Positions 1 to 7,358 of a DNA stretch of 24,138 nt are shown here, in pieces. The DNA lies in IMG/VR virus record IMGVR_UViG_3300007523_000089, positions 1-24,138 of that record, one strand, 5' to 3'. The DNA is from a virus. A program made the translations under genes and the position numbers. Every line of letters starts with the position of its first letter. Within the stretch, counting starts at the first letter, position 1. The notes beneath the pieces were generated by a model. It was not told the origin of the DNA. It was given only the letters and a program-made list of their open reading frames with translations, and ran no database searches.

Positions 1-1
1 G

Positions 2-142
2 CGGCACGTCGCCCGGCTCTATGAGCGCTGGGCCGCGCGCCAGCATGACCCGACGATGCCGCGCACGACCACTGTGCACGTCGTCGGCGGCAACGGCGCG
101 AGGCAGACCGCGCGCGCCGTGCTTTGGCCGGTGGCTGCGTGA
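2..142 (+). CDS. C-terminal end of an unrecognised phage gene (5' partial)
   Basis: An open frame enters from the left edge and ends at the TGA at 140-142, giving 46 visible residues that start RHVARLYERWAARQ and end ARAVLWPVAA. The stop overlaps the ATG of the next gene (ATGA-type, 1 base shared), the coupling style used throughout this window, which supports it as a real coding end. The fragment is basic and has no motif I recognise. By position, just upstream of the ParB-like and methyltransferase genes, it could belong to an early/middle DNA-metabolism gene, but no function can be assigned. Confidence 0.55.
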   Translation, partial: RHVARLYERWAARQHDPTMPRTTTVHVVGGNGARQTARAVLWPVAA

Positions 143-831
143 TGGCGCGCGAAGCTTCACCCCCCGCGCCCGCACCCGCCGCGGTCTACGTCCACGTCAG
201 CGAGCTGCGGCCCAACGCCAAGAACCCGCGCGCCCACGGGGGCGAAGTCACCCGCCTCGCTCGCACGATCCTCCGCACCGCCTGGGGCGCTCCGATCGTG
301 GCGCAACTCCGCTCGCGGCGGATCATCGCAGGCCACGGCCGCCACGCCGCGGCGCTCCTGATCCTCGCTGGCCTAGAGCTCGACGGCGAGGCTCGCGGCG
401 GCGCAGAGCATCGCTTCGACCCCGCAGCCCCCGGCCCTGGGATGGTGCCGGTGCGCTTCGTTGACGTGTCCGACGCCGAGGCCGACGCGATGACCGTCGC
501 CGACAACGCCACGGGGCTCCAGGGCGTCGACGACGCCGCGGCGCTTCTCGCGATGCTGTCGGGCTTCGGTCGCGGAACCGACCTGCTCGCAGAGATCGGG
601 TACGACGACGCGGCCCTCGACGCGCTGGTCAAGGGCGCGGGGAACGCTGTGCTGTCCGCCGCCCCTCCGTCGTCGACCTCCGCGTCGGGCGACGTCGAGC
701 GACACGAGATCATCGGCGACGCGCCGCCCTACCGCGGCGACCCGGACGGGCGCGAGTACGACGAGAGCGTTGAGGCCGACGTGCCTTCGATCGACTGCCC
801 GCACTGCGGCGGCAAGGTGCCCCGTGGCTGA
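142..831 (+). CDS. ParB/sulfiredoxin-superfamily N-terminal domain protein
   Basis: The protein has 229 residues from the ATG at 142, chosen because it overlaps the upstream stop; a TTG at 124 would add six residues. Residues about 15-75 look like the ParB/Srx fold used by phage ParB-like proteins: a V-x-V-x-E-L-x-P strand-turn with N25, K27 and N28, then an ...RRIIAGHGRHAAALL motif (59-73) in place of the ParB nucleotide-binding box (GHGR at 64-67). Residues 102-150 (VPVRFVDVSDAEADAMTVAD and following) match the usual C-terminal part of these domains. The tail is Ser/Pro-rich and ends with one CPHCGGK pair at 219-225, half of a zinc ribbon. Known relatives are CTP- or DNA-binding proteins, or nucleases, encoded beside phage methyltransferases and terminases. 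The pairing with the downstream MTase suggests a DNA-modification or packaging-linked role. The exact activity is not known. Confidence 0.75.
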   Translation: MAREASPPAPAPAAVYVHVSELRPNAKNPRAHGGEVTRLARTILRTAWGAPIVAQLRSRRIIAGHGRHAAALLILAGLELDGEARGGAEHRFDPAAPGPGMVPVRFVDVSDAEADAMTVADNATGLQGVDDAAALLAMLSGFGRGTDLLAEIGYDDAALDALVKGAGNAVLSAAPPSSTSASGDVERHEIIGDAPPYRGDPDGREYDESVEADVPSIDCPHCGGKVPRG

Positions 832-1840
832 CGGCGCGACCCCGCGACTCCAGCGGATCACAGACTACCCGGCGTTGCTCGACGCCGCCTGGGCGCAGGC
901 CCACGCGCCCCGCGCTGCCAACGCACCGACGGTGATCAGCACGTTCGCCGGCTGCGGTGGTTCGTCGCTTGGCTACGCGATGGCGGGCTACCGCGAACTC
1001 CTCGCCGTCGAGTGGGAGCAGAACGCCGCCGAGACGTTCCGACTGAACTTCCCCGCCGTCCCTCTCTACCACGGCGACATCGCCAAGCTTTCCGTTGAGG
1101 AGTGCCTGCAACGCGCTGCTATCGCGCCCGGAGAGCTCGACGTGTTCGATGGGTCGCCGCCCTGTCAGGGCTTCTCGACAGTGGGCAAGCGCGATGTGGG
1201 CGACTCGCGCAACCAGCTCTTTCGCGAGTACACGCGGCTGCTCTCCGGCCTGCGCCCCCGGGCGTTCGTCATGGAGAACGTCAGCGGGATGGTGAAGGGC
1301 GACTTCAAGCTGGTGTTCGCCGCGATCCTTCGCGCGCTCAAGACTTGCGGCTACCGCGTCAAGGCGCGGCTTCTCGGCGCTCACTTCTATGGCGTGCCGC
1401 AGGAGCGCGAACGCATGATCTTCGTGGGCATTCGCGACGACGTTGCGGCAGAGCCGTCGCACCCGAGCGGGTGGTCGGAGCCTGTGTCGCTCGTCGCTGG
1501 CCTCGCTGGCCTCGCTGGCCTCGCTGGCGTGCGTGAAGGCTTCGGCCCGACGCACCTTGCGGGCGTTCGCAACGAAGACTTCGAGAACAAGTGGCGCTCT
1601 CCGCTTCGCCCGTGCTGCACTGTCGTCAAGTCGCGCCCTCCCATCCTGTCGTTTACGGTCGGCGATCAGCGCGAGATGACGCCTCGCGAATGCGCTCGCG
1701 TCGGCTCGTTCCCTGACGGGTTCCAGTTCATCGGGGGCGCATCGAAGGCCGTCGAGCGCATCGGCAACAGCGTCCCTCCGCTCCTCATGCGCTCGATCGC
1801 CGCGCACGTTCGCACGCTCCTCCCATGCCTCAGCCCCTGA
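824..1840 (+). CDS. C5-cytosine DNA methyltransferase (Dcm family)
   Basis: The enzyme transfers a methyl group from S-adenosylmethionine to carbon 5 of cytosine in DNA. The GTG at 824 is preferred (GGCAAGG at 811-817, 8-base overlap with the ParB-like gene) over an ATG at 770; this gives 338 residues. Motifs in order: motif I FAGCGGSSLGYAMAGY (41-56), motif IV DGSPPCQGFS (109-118) with catalytic C114, motif VI ENV (151-153), motif VIII QERER (193-197), and motif X with GNSVPP (314-319). The set appears complete, so the enzyme should be active. The target-recognition stretch, about 205-275, is short and carries VAG-LAG-LAG-LAG from a 9-base tandem repeat. No restriction enzyme gene is visible, so it is probably an orphan anti-restriction or packaging-related methylase. 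The recognition sequence cannot be read from the DNA. Confidence 0.95.
   Translation: MADGATPRLQRITDYPALLDAAWAQAHAPRAANAPTVISTFAGCGGSSLGYAMAGYRELLAVEWEQNAAETFRLNFPAVPLYHGDIAKLSVEECLQRAAIAPGELDVFDGSPPCQGFSTVGKRDVGDSRNQLFREYTRLLSGLRPRAFVMENVSGMVKGDFKLVFAAILRALKTCGYRVKARLLGAHFYGVPQERERMIFVGIRDDVAAEPSHPSGWSEPVSLVAGLAGLAGLAGVREGFGPTHLAGVRNEDFENKWRSPLRPCCTVVKSRPPILSFTVGDQREMTPRECARVGSFPDGFQFIGGASKAVERIGNSVPPLLMRSIAAHVRTLLPCLSP
1493..1528 (+). repeat. 9-bp tandem repeat (four copies) in the methyltransferase target-recognition region
   Basis: Four head-to-tail 9-mers: gtcgctggc once, then ctcgctggc three times. In frame they encode V-A-G then L-A-G three times. Because the unit is a multiple of three, copy-number change would lengthen or shorten the protein without breaking the frame. 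The repeat lies between methyltransferase motifs VIII and IX. Confidence 0.9.
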
Positions 1841-2343
1841 CCTACACCGACGCGGCGCGAGAGCACGTTCTCATGGCCCTGCGCGCGGGCTCGTCGATGC
1901 GCGACGCGGTGGGCTTCGCGGGCGTCGAGTGGCGCACCTTCCTCCACTGGCTCAAGGCCGGTCGCCGCTACGTCGAGCTGGGCGCCGACGCTGACGGCGC
2001 TGACGTCCGCTTCGCGCAGCTCGCTCGCGAGGTCGACCAGGCCATGCACGCGTCGAGCGTCGCGCTCACCAGCATCATGCGCACGGCTGCGAACGCCGGC
2101 GACTGGCGCGCGGCGGACCGGCTGCTCACCCACCGCTCGGAGCGGCAGCGCGCCCGCGCCGACCTGCGCCGCGCTCGCGCCGACGCCACCGTGGCCGAGC
2201 AGCGCGCTGCCGGGACGCTGATCGACCGCACCGATGTCACCAGCGGCGGCGCCCCGATGCTGGCGTTCTACGTGCCCCGCAAGCGCGCCGACGACGACGA
2301 TGGAAGCCCCCCCGACGACCCAGCGCCAGTGGCGACCGAATAG
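1825..2343 (+). CDS. Terminase small subunit-like DNA-binding protein
   Basis: A 172-residue protein starting at the ATG at 1825, overlapping the methyltransferase end by 16 bases. Residues about 8-45 form a helix-turn-helix of the small-terminase type (AREHVLMALRAGSSMRDAVG, then WRTFLHWLKAGR), which recognises the phage DNA end or pac site. The middle is helical and rich in Arg/Ala (about 60-130), as expected for the oligomerisation region of TerS. The C-terminus is acidic (KRADDDDGSPPDD). It lies directly in front of the large terminase, with overlap, which is the canonical position. Sequence similarity in this family is weak, so the call rests on HTH plus position. Confidence 0.75.
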   Translation: MPQPLTYTDAAREHVLMALRAGSSMRDAVGFAGVEWRTFLHWLKAGRRYVELGADADGADVRFAQLAREVDQAMHASSVALTSIMRTAANAGDWRAADRLLTHRSERQRARADLRRARADATVAEQRAAGTLIDRTDVTSGGAPMLAFYVPRKRADDDDGSPPDDPAPVATE

Positions 2344-3754
2344 CGCGCCCCAGGAGCAGTACCTCACCTACGGCGGATTCGAGGGCGGGTACGGCGGCGC
2401 GGCCGGCGGCGGGAAGTCCGAAGCGCTCCTGATCGATGCGCTCTACGGCATCGATCACCCGTCGTACCGGGCGATTCTGTTCCGTCGCACCTTCGACGAA
2501 CTCAAGAAGAGCCTGATCGACCGCGCCCGCGACTTCTACCCGCACCTCGGCGGCGTCGAGCACAAGACCGACCACGTCTGGACTTTCCCGTCGGGCGCGC
2601 AGGTCGGCTTCAGCCACATGGCAGAGATGACGGACTATCGCCGCTTCGACTCGGCGGAGTTCCAGTACGTCGCCTTTGACGAGCTCACGAGTTTCTACCG
2701 CGAGCAGTACATCTTCATGGCCTCTCGCCTCCGCTCCTCCAAGGGGCTGCGGTCGCGTCTCCGGTGGGCCACCAACCCGGGCGGGGTCGGTCACGAGTGG
2801 GTGTTCGCGCGCTTCGCCCCGTGGCTCGACACGCGGCCCGAGTACGAGGGCGCGCGGGCCGAGTACGGCGAGGTGCTCCACTTCGCGCGCGACGAGGCGC
2901 ATCCCGATGGCGATGGGATGGTGGTGCCGCGCGGCACGCCCGGGGCGCTCCCCCGCACCTTCGTGCGCGCCCTCGGCACCGACAACCCCAACATCGACCC
3001 CGAGTATCTCTACCAGCTCGACCTCCTCGACCGCGTCACCCGCGCGCAGAAGAAGCTCGGCGACTGGCTCGTCAAGTCCGGCAGAGGGCTGTATTTCCAG
3101 CGCCCATGGTGGCGCATCCTCGACGCGGCGCCGCCCCGGAGCGACTGGCGCGCGGCCGTCCGCTCCTGGGACCTCGCGGCAACTGCGGACGGCGACTGGA
3201 CCGTCGGCGTCCTCACCGTCCACGTCCCCACGGCGCTTCAGCCGTGGATCACCGCTGACGTCGTGCGCTTCCGCGGCACCCCCGCCGAGGTGCACGCGAA
3301 GGTGCGCGCGACCGCCGAAGCGGACGGCGCGGCCGTCACGGTGCTGATCCCCCAGGACCCCGGGCAAGCCGGCGTCGAGCAGCGCGATGGGTACGCCCGA
3401 CGCCTCGCGGGTTTCACGCTTCGCACGCACCGGCCCACGGGCTCGAAGGTGTTGCGCGCGAGCGGGCACTCCTCGCAGGTCGAGCACGGCCAGGTCGCCA
3501 TCGTGCGGGGCGACTGGAACGCCGTCTGGATTGAAGAGCACCAGGATTTCCCGACGCGGGGCATCCCGGACGATCAGGTCGACGCGGGCGCCGACGCGTT
3601 CAACTACCTGAGCGGCCGGCTGAACACCTACGACGCCGACGCGATCTTCGCCGAGATGCGGGACGTCGCTCCCCGCCGTGACGGCGGCATCTGGCGCGCC
3701 CCACGCTCCGACGACGATGACGACGACGCCGACACCTTCTCCCGCCGCGAATGA
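2300..3754 (+). CDS. Terminase large subunit (packaging ATPase and nuclease)
   Basis: The motor that pumps DNA into the prohead and cuts it. The ATG at 2300 gives 484 residues and overlaps the TerS gene by 44 bases; an upstream ATG at 2234 would add an unlikely Ser/Pro-rich leader. The ATPase domain has Walker A GYGGAAGGGKS (30-40), Walker B YVAFDE (123-128), with E128 the likely catalytic acid, and coupling motif ATNPGG (157-162). The C-terminal RNase H-like nuclease shows SWDLAATADGDWTVGV (first Asp), then IPQDPGQAG, then DDQVDAGADAFNYL near the end, which supplies the remaining metal ligands. The length is normal for Terminase_6-type TerL. The C-terminus ends in an acidic Asp run and overlaps the portal start by 4 bases. 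Confidence 0.95.
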   Translation: MEAPPTTQRQWRPNSAPQEQYLTYGGFEGGYGGAAGGGKSEALLIDALYGIDHPSYRAILFRRTFDELKKSLIDRARDFYPHLGGVEHKTDHVWTFPSGAQVGFSHMAEMTDYRRFDSAEFQYVAFDELTSFYREQYIFMASRLRSSKGLRSRLRWATNPGGVGHEWVFARFAPWLDTRPEYEGARAEYGEVLHFARDEAHPDGDGMVVPRGTPGALPRTFVRALGTDNPNIDPEYLYQLDLLDRVTRAQKKLGDWLVKSGRGLYFQRPWWRILDAAPPRSDWRAAVRSWDLAATADGDWTVGVLTVHVPTALQPWITADVVRFRGTPAEVHAKVRATAEADGAAVTVLIPQDPGQAGVEQRDGYARRLAGFTLRTHRPTGSKVLRASGHSSQVEHGQVAIVRGDWNAVWIEEHQDFPTRGIPDDQVDAGADAFNYLSGRLNTYDADAIFAEMRDVAPRRDGGIWRAPRSDDDDDDADTFSRRE

Positions 3755-5055
3755 CCCCCACTCCTCCACCGAAGCGCGTGCGCGGCACCAAGCCGGCCGC
3801 CCCTGACGTCGCCATGCTCCCCGGCGCCGTCCAGGGCGACCCCACGCCTGGGACCGGCGCCACGCCCGCGACGCCCTCGCAGCAGGAGCCGCTCGCCACG
3901 ACCACGGTGGCGGCGCTGCGGGCGATGCTCGACGAGCACGACCGGGGGATCTTCGTCCGCTCCGGGCTCCTCGCCGACCTCATGCGGCGCGACCCGGACA
4001 TTTACGGCGCCCTCCAGCAGCGGCTGACGGCCCTGCTCTCGCACCCGGTGTGCTTCGACGCCGCGGACGGCACTCCCGGCGCCCTTGAAGCCCGCGACGA
4101 GCTCGCGGCCGACTGGGCGCGCATCCTCACGCCCGGGGCCGCCTGCGACCTCGCCACCGACGAGATTCTCATGGGGTTCGGGCTCGCGCAGGTCGTCTGG
4201 CGCTGGCACGACGAGCACCACGCCATGCGGCAGACCGTCGAGCCGTGGCCGTCGCACGCCGTCGAGTACGACCGCTTCTTCTGCCGCTGGTACGTCCTCA
4301 CGGCCACCGCCGGCCGCATCGCGATCACGCCCGGCGACGGGCAATGGCTGCTCTTCGCGCCGCGCTCGGACCGTGCCCCCTGGCTATGGGGCGCGATCCG
4401 CCCGACGGCGCAGTGGTACCTCCGCGGCGACTACGCGGCGGGCGACGCCTCGCGCTCGGCCGAGGTCACCGGCTCGCCCATCTGGAAGGCGTCCATGCCC
4501 CTCGGCGCGCGCTTGAGCGACGAGGGCAAGGGGTTCATTCGCTCGCTCCGCACGATGGGCCGCAACGCGGTGATCCCCATCCCGAAGGGGCGCACCGCGG
4601 AGGAGAGCTACGACGTCGAGCTCGTGCAGGCGCAGGTCGACGCCTACCGAATCTTTGAGTTCTTGATGAGGGCGGGCGGCGGGAAAATCCGCCTCGCGAT
4701 CCTCGGCCAGGACCTCACCTCGCAGAACAACAGCGTCGGCACCAACGCGTCGTCGAGCACCGGCGAGAACGTCACGCGGGCCGTCGTCGAGGCGCAGGCC
4801 CGCGGGCTTTCCGCGTGCGTCACCGCCGCCGTCGCCGACCCCCGCGCGGCGTACCTCGGCGCACCCCGCACGCGCGTCCGCATCGACGCCGAACCCGAAG
4901 CCGACCGCAAGGCCGCCGCCGAGGCGCAGACGGCAGAGGCCGCCGCCGTCACCGCCTGGGAGGTCCTGGGCGTCGACGTCGACGTCGCCCACCACGCGGC
5001 GAAAGCAGGTGTCCACCTGCGCTCGACCACGATCACGAAGGCCCCCGCACCATGA
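3751..5055 (+). CDS. Portal protein, DUF935 / Mu gp29-like
   Basis: Probably forms the dodecameric portal through which DNA enters and leaves the head. The gene has 434 residues and starts in an ATGA overlap with TerL. The first 50 residues are Pro/Thr-rich and likely disordered. Family-like features follow: DLMRRDPDIYGALQQRLTAL (76-95), resembling the DUF935 'RDPhl..vlqkR' signature, then LMGFGLAQVVWRW in the central part, and GGGKIRLAILGQDLTSQ at about 308-324, resembling the conserved 'lgQtlts' segment. The Ala-rich C-terminal helix is typical of portal wing/clip ends. Neighbours (TerL before, protease after) agree. Unlike Mu, no MuF/gpF-type minor head gene follows. Confidence 0.85.
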   Translation: MTPTPPPKRVRGTKPAAPDVAMLPGAVQGDPTPGTGATPATPSQQEPLATTTVAALRAMLDEHDRGIFVRSGLLADLMRRDPDIYGALQQRLTALLSHPVCFDAADGTPGALEARDELAADWARILTPGAACDLATDEILMGFGLAQVVWRWHDEHHAMRQTVEPWPSHAVEYDRFFCRWYVLTATAGRIAITPGDGQWLLFAPRSDRAPWLWGAIRPTAQWYLRGDYAAGDASRSAEVTGSPIWKASMPLGARLSDEGKGFIRSLRTMGRNAVIPIPKGRTAEESYDVELVQAQVDAYRIFEFLMRAGGGKIRLAILGQDLTSQNNSVGTNASSSTGENVTRAVVEAQARGLSACVTAAVADPRAAYLGAPRTRVRIDAEPEADRKAAAEAQTAEAAAVTAWEVLGVDVDVAHHAAKAGVHLRSTTITKAPAP

Positions 5056-6386
5056 GCACCACCCCGCCGCCCACCAAGCGCTTCGGCGCGCCCTTCGAGG
5101 CTCTGTCGATCGACGAGGCCGCGCTTGCGCGCGACTTCGAGCCCTCGTCCTTCGGCTTCTTCTACGACGACGAGGCCCGCCCGAAGCCCTACCGCATGGC
5201 GGGCGACGTGGCCGTGGTCGACGTCGTGGGCGCGCTCGACACCCGCGCCGGCTGGTGGTGGGACGGCTACGACGCGATCGTTGAGCGGGCCGCCGCCGCC
5301 CTCGCTGACCCGAAGGTCCGCGCGCTGGTGCTGTCGATGGACTCCCCCGGTGGCATGGCCGCGGGCAACCTCGACGCGTGCCACGCCCTGCGCGCCGTCG
5401 CCGATGCCTCGGGCAAGCCCGTCGTGGCCCACGCCGGCACCATGGCCGCGAGCGCCGCCTACGCCCTCGCCTGCGCCGCCGACCAGATCCTCGTCACCAG
5501 CGACGGCGTGGTCGGCTCCATCGGCACCATCGCCACGGTCTACGACCGCACGGCGCTGAACGAGAAGATTGGCCTCGACGTCCGCGTCGTGCGCTCGGGC
5601 AACCTCAAGGCCGACCCGCACCCGGACGTCGCGCTCACCGACGCCAGCGTGGCGAGGGTTCGCGCGAGGGTCAACGAGCTCGCGCAGATGTTCGCGGCGC
5701 ACGTCGCCGCGCGTCGCCCCCAGGCGGGCGACCCGCTCGCTCTCCAGGGCGCGTGCTTCTACGGCGCCGACGCCGTCACCAGAGGCCTCGCCGACGCGGT
5801 CGGCACGCTCGCCGACGCCATCACCACCGCCGCGCATCTCGCGGCCGATAGCCGAAAGACGAACACCATGGACCCCACCGCCACGAAGGCCGTCGAGATC
5901 ACCACCGCGCTCTGCGCTGCCACCGGCGCGAGCACGGTTGACGAGCTCGTCGCCACCGTCGCCACCCTGCGCCAGCGCGCGGGCCAGGTCGACGCGCAGG
6001 CCGTCGAGCTCACCGCCCTGCGCCAGCAGCTCGCCGACCGCGACGCCGCGGCCATCGCCTCCGCCCGCGCCGACGTGCTCTCGAAGCACCGCGTGCGCGG
6101 CGCCTTCACCCCCGCGATGGAGGCTGACGCGGAGTACATGGGCGACCTCGCGCCGCTCTCGCCCGCCGCCCTCGACCGGGTGCTCTCGAAGCTGCCCGCG
6201 ATGCCCGCCGCCGTCGCCCCGCGCGCGGTCGGTGCGGTCGACCCGGGCGCCGTCGACGCGGACCCCGGGGCGATCGACCTCACCGCCGAGGACAAGGCGT
6301 GGTGCGCGAGCGTCGGCGTCTCCGAGGCGTCGATGCTCGTCACGAAGCGCCTCGACGCCACCAGGCGCGCCGCCCGTCAGGGCTGA
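5052..6386 (+). CDS. Head maturation protease (S49/SppA-ClpP fold) with C-terminal scaffold-like extension
   Basis: A 444-residue protein starting in an ATGA overlap with the portal. Residues 50-265 are an SppA/S49-type serine protease: strand VAVVDVVGALD (53-63), oxyanion-type SMDSPGGMAAGN (95-106), the nucleophile helix TMAASAAYALACAAD (130-144) with S134 as nucleophile, and RSGNLKADPHPD (181-192) with K186 as the general base. This is the Ser-Lys dyad of phage prohead proteases. Residues about 270-444 are a different, helical, Ala/Gln-rich region (LRQQLADRD, then an Asp/Pro-rich linker) that looks like an internal scaffold. Mu gpI/Z and lambda C/Nu3 have the same arrangement. An in-frame ATG at 5868 (M273) lies exactly at the junction and could make the scaffold alone. 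Confidence 0.88.
   Translation: MSTTPPPTKRFGAPFEALSIDEAALARDFEPSSFGFFYDDEARPKPYRMAGDVAVVDVVGALDTRAGWWWDGYDAIVERAAAALADPKVRALVLSMDSPGGMAAGNLDACHALRAVADASGKPVVAHAGTMAASAAYALACAADQILVTSDGVVGSIGTIATVYDRTALNEKIGLDVRVVRSGNLKADPHPDVALTDASVARVRARVNELAQMFAAHVAARRPQAGDPLALQGACFYGADAVTRGLADAVGTLADAITTAAHLAADSRKTNTMDPTATKAVEITTALCAATGASTVDELVATVATLRQRAGQVDAQAVELTALRQQLADRDAAAIASARADVLSKHRVRGAFTPAMEADAEYMGDLAPLSPAALDRVLSKLPAMPAAVAPRAVGAVDPGAVDADPGAIDLTAEDKAWCASVGVSEASMLVTKRLDATRRAARQG
5868..6386 (+). CDS. Possible separately translated scaffold (internal in-frame start)
   Basis: The ATG at 5868-5870 lies in frame inside the protease gene, just after the protease fold ends. It would give a 172-residue protein beginning MDPTATKAVEITT, helical with a possible coiled coil (residues about 35-60) and a charged C-terminus. 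Nested scaffold genes of this kind are established for lambda Nu3 and Mu Z. The ribosome-binding sequence is weak (CGAAAGA about 8 bases upstream), so the nested product is a candidate, not a certainty. Confidence 0.45.
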   Translation: MDPTATKAVEITTALCAATGASTVDELVATVATLRQRAGQVDAQAVELTALRQQLADRDAAAIASARADVLSKHRVRGAFTPAMEADAEYMGDLAPLSPAALDRVLSKLPAMPAAVAPRAVGAVDPGAVDADPGAIDLTAEDKAWCASVGVSEASMLVTKRLDATRRAARQG

Positions 6387-6421
6387 TCGCTCGCACCGTA
6401 GCCCCCGCACCGCCCCTCACC

Positions 6422-6434
6422 GGAGATCACCACC
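6422..6434 (+). promoter_or_regulatory. Ribosome-binding leader of decoration gene
   Basis: GGAG at 6422-6425 followed by a 9-base A/C-rich spacer to the ATG at 6435. This gene and the capsid gene have the two longest intergenic leaders in the head module, and both share the pattern CCGGAGA-C/A-rich-CCACCATG. That suits strong, independent translation of abundant capsid proteins. Confidence 0.6.
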
Positions 6435-7307
6435 ATGACCGCTCTCGCTCTCAACTTTTCCCGCGCCCGCGAGGGCGTCCACGCCGTCTGCGCACTCCAG
6501 GGGGGCTTCCCGCTCGCCGCGGCTGCGCGCCTCTACGTCGGCTCGCTCGTCGCGGTGAACCCCGCCGGCTACGCCGTCCCCGCGTCCGCCGACTCGACGC
6601 TCTTCGTGATCGGCGTGGCCGAGGCCGAGGCCAACAACTCCGCGGGCGCGGCGGGCGCCGTCACCCTGTCCGAGATCCGCCGCGGCGCCTTCATGTTCAC
6701 CAACAGCGCGACCACCGGCGCCGTGACGGACGCCGACATCGGCCGCCCCTGCTTCGTCGTCGACGACAACACCGTTTCGCGTATCTCGCTGGACGGCGCC
6801 CGGCCGCCCGCGGGCATCGTCCGCCGCGTCGACGCCTCGGGCCTCGTCTCCGTCGAGGTCGGGCTCGCGTCGCGCAACGCCATCGAGGGCGTCACGGATT
6901 ACCTCTACCCCGCGGGCGCGGACCTGAGCACCACGGGCCAGTACCTCTTCGTGAAGCTGGACGGCTCCTCGGCGATCGTGCTGGCGAGCGCCGCGGGTGA
7001 GTCCGCCCTGGGCGTGTTGCAGAACGCGCCCGCGTCCGCCGCCATCGCGATCGTGCGTCGCCGAGGCCCCTCGCGCGTCGTCGCTGGCGCGTCCATCGCT
7101 GACGGCGCCCTGCTCGCCGTGCAGGTCACCACCGGCCGCGCCAAGGCCGCGGTCGCCTGCACCGTCGCTGGCGGCGCGGGCGACCCCGCCAACGACGCGT
7201 TGGTCGGATCCTTCTGCATGGGCATGGCCCTGAGCGACGGCGCGTCCGCCGCCGCGATGATGATCGACGTCCACCCCATGGGCGCCATCCCCACGACCGC
7301 GGCCTGA
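6435..7307 (+). CDS. Head decoration (cement) protein with two tandem domains
   Basis: A 290-residue protein between protease and major capsid, the usual place of capsid-cement genes. Residues about 30-155 resemble the decoration protein of Mu-like phages (VNPAGYAVPASADSTLFVIG, then RRGAFMFTNSATTGAVTDAD, then CFVVDDNTVSRIS and AGIVRRVDASGLVSVEVG). Residues about 170-275 instead look like a DUF2190-type cement domain (YLFVKLDGSSAIVLASAAGE, GVLQNAPAS, RVVAGASIADGALLAVQVTTGRA, then a final GSFCMGMALSDGA strand). Such domains usually occur as separate genes of about 110-130 residues; here they are joined without a stop. The likely role is to bind the outside of the capsid and stabilise it against DNA pressure. 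The domain calls are by pattern recognition. Confidence 0.72.
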   Translation: MTALALNFSRAREGVHAVCALQGGFPLAAAARLYVGSLVAVNPAGYAVPASADSTLFVIGVAEAEANNSAGAAGAVTLSEIRRGAFMFTNSATTGAVTDADIGRPCFVVDDNTVSRISLDGARPPAGIVRRVDASGLVSVEVGLASRNAIEGVTDYLYPAGADLSTTGQYLFVKLDGSSAIVLASAAGESALGVLQNAPASAAIAIVRRRGPSRVVAGASIADGALLAVQVTTGRAKAAVACTVAGGAGDPANDALVGSFCMGMALSDGASAAAMMIDVHPMGAIPTTAA

Positions 7308-7342
7308 TCGGGCCCGCACCCACCCCACAGCCCACAGACCCC

Positions 7343-7358
7343 GGAGACCACCCCCACC
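7343..7358 (+). promoter_or_regulatory. Ribosome-binding leader of major capsid gene
   Basis: GGAG at 7343-7346, then a 12-base C/A-rich spacer to the ATG at 7359. It resembles the leader of the decoration gene (CCGGAGA...CCACCATG). No hairpin or promoter is evident in the 51-base gap 7308-7358. Confidence 0.55.

Noticed and set aside
1493-1528. CRISPR-like repeat
   Set aside because: The units are only 9 bases long, directly adjacent and without spacers, so it is a coding microsatellite and not a CRISPR array. No CRISPR array was seen elsewhere.
710-1807. Long reverse-strand open frame opposite the methyltransferase
   Set aside because: It is antisense to a gene with complete catalytic motifs, and its residues are mostly Arg/Ala/Gly/His without a recognisable fold. 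Long shadow frames are expected in such GC-rich DNA.
2234-2299. Upstream extension of the large terminase
   Set aside because: The added 22 residues are Ala/Pro/Cys-rich and out of keeping with the family; the ATG at 2300 fits the usual length.
2237-3769. Reverse-strand frame of about 510 codons over the large terminase
   Set aside because: It is fully explained by the codon bias of the terminase on the + strand; composition is Arg/Val/Gly-rich with no domain.
4644-6410. Reverse-strand frame over portal and protease genes
   Set aside because: It spans the junction of two well-supported + strand genes and shows low-complexity His/Gly/Arg content, so it is a shadow.
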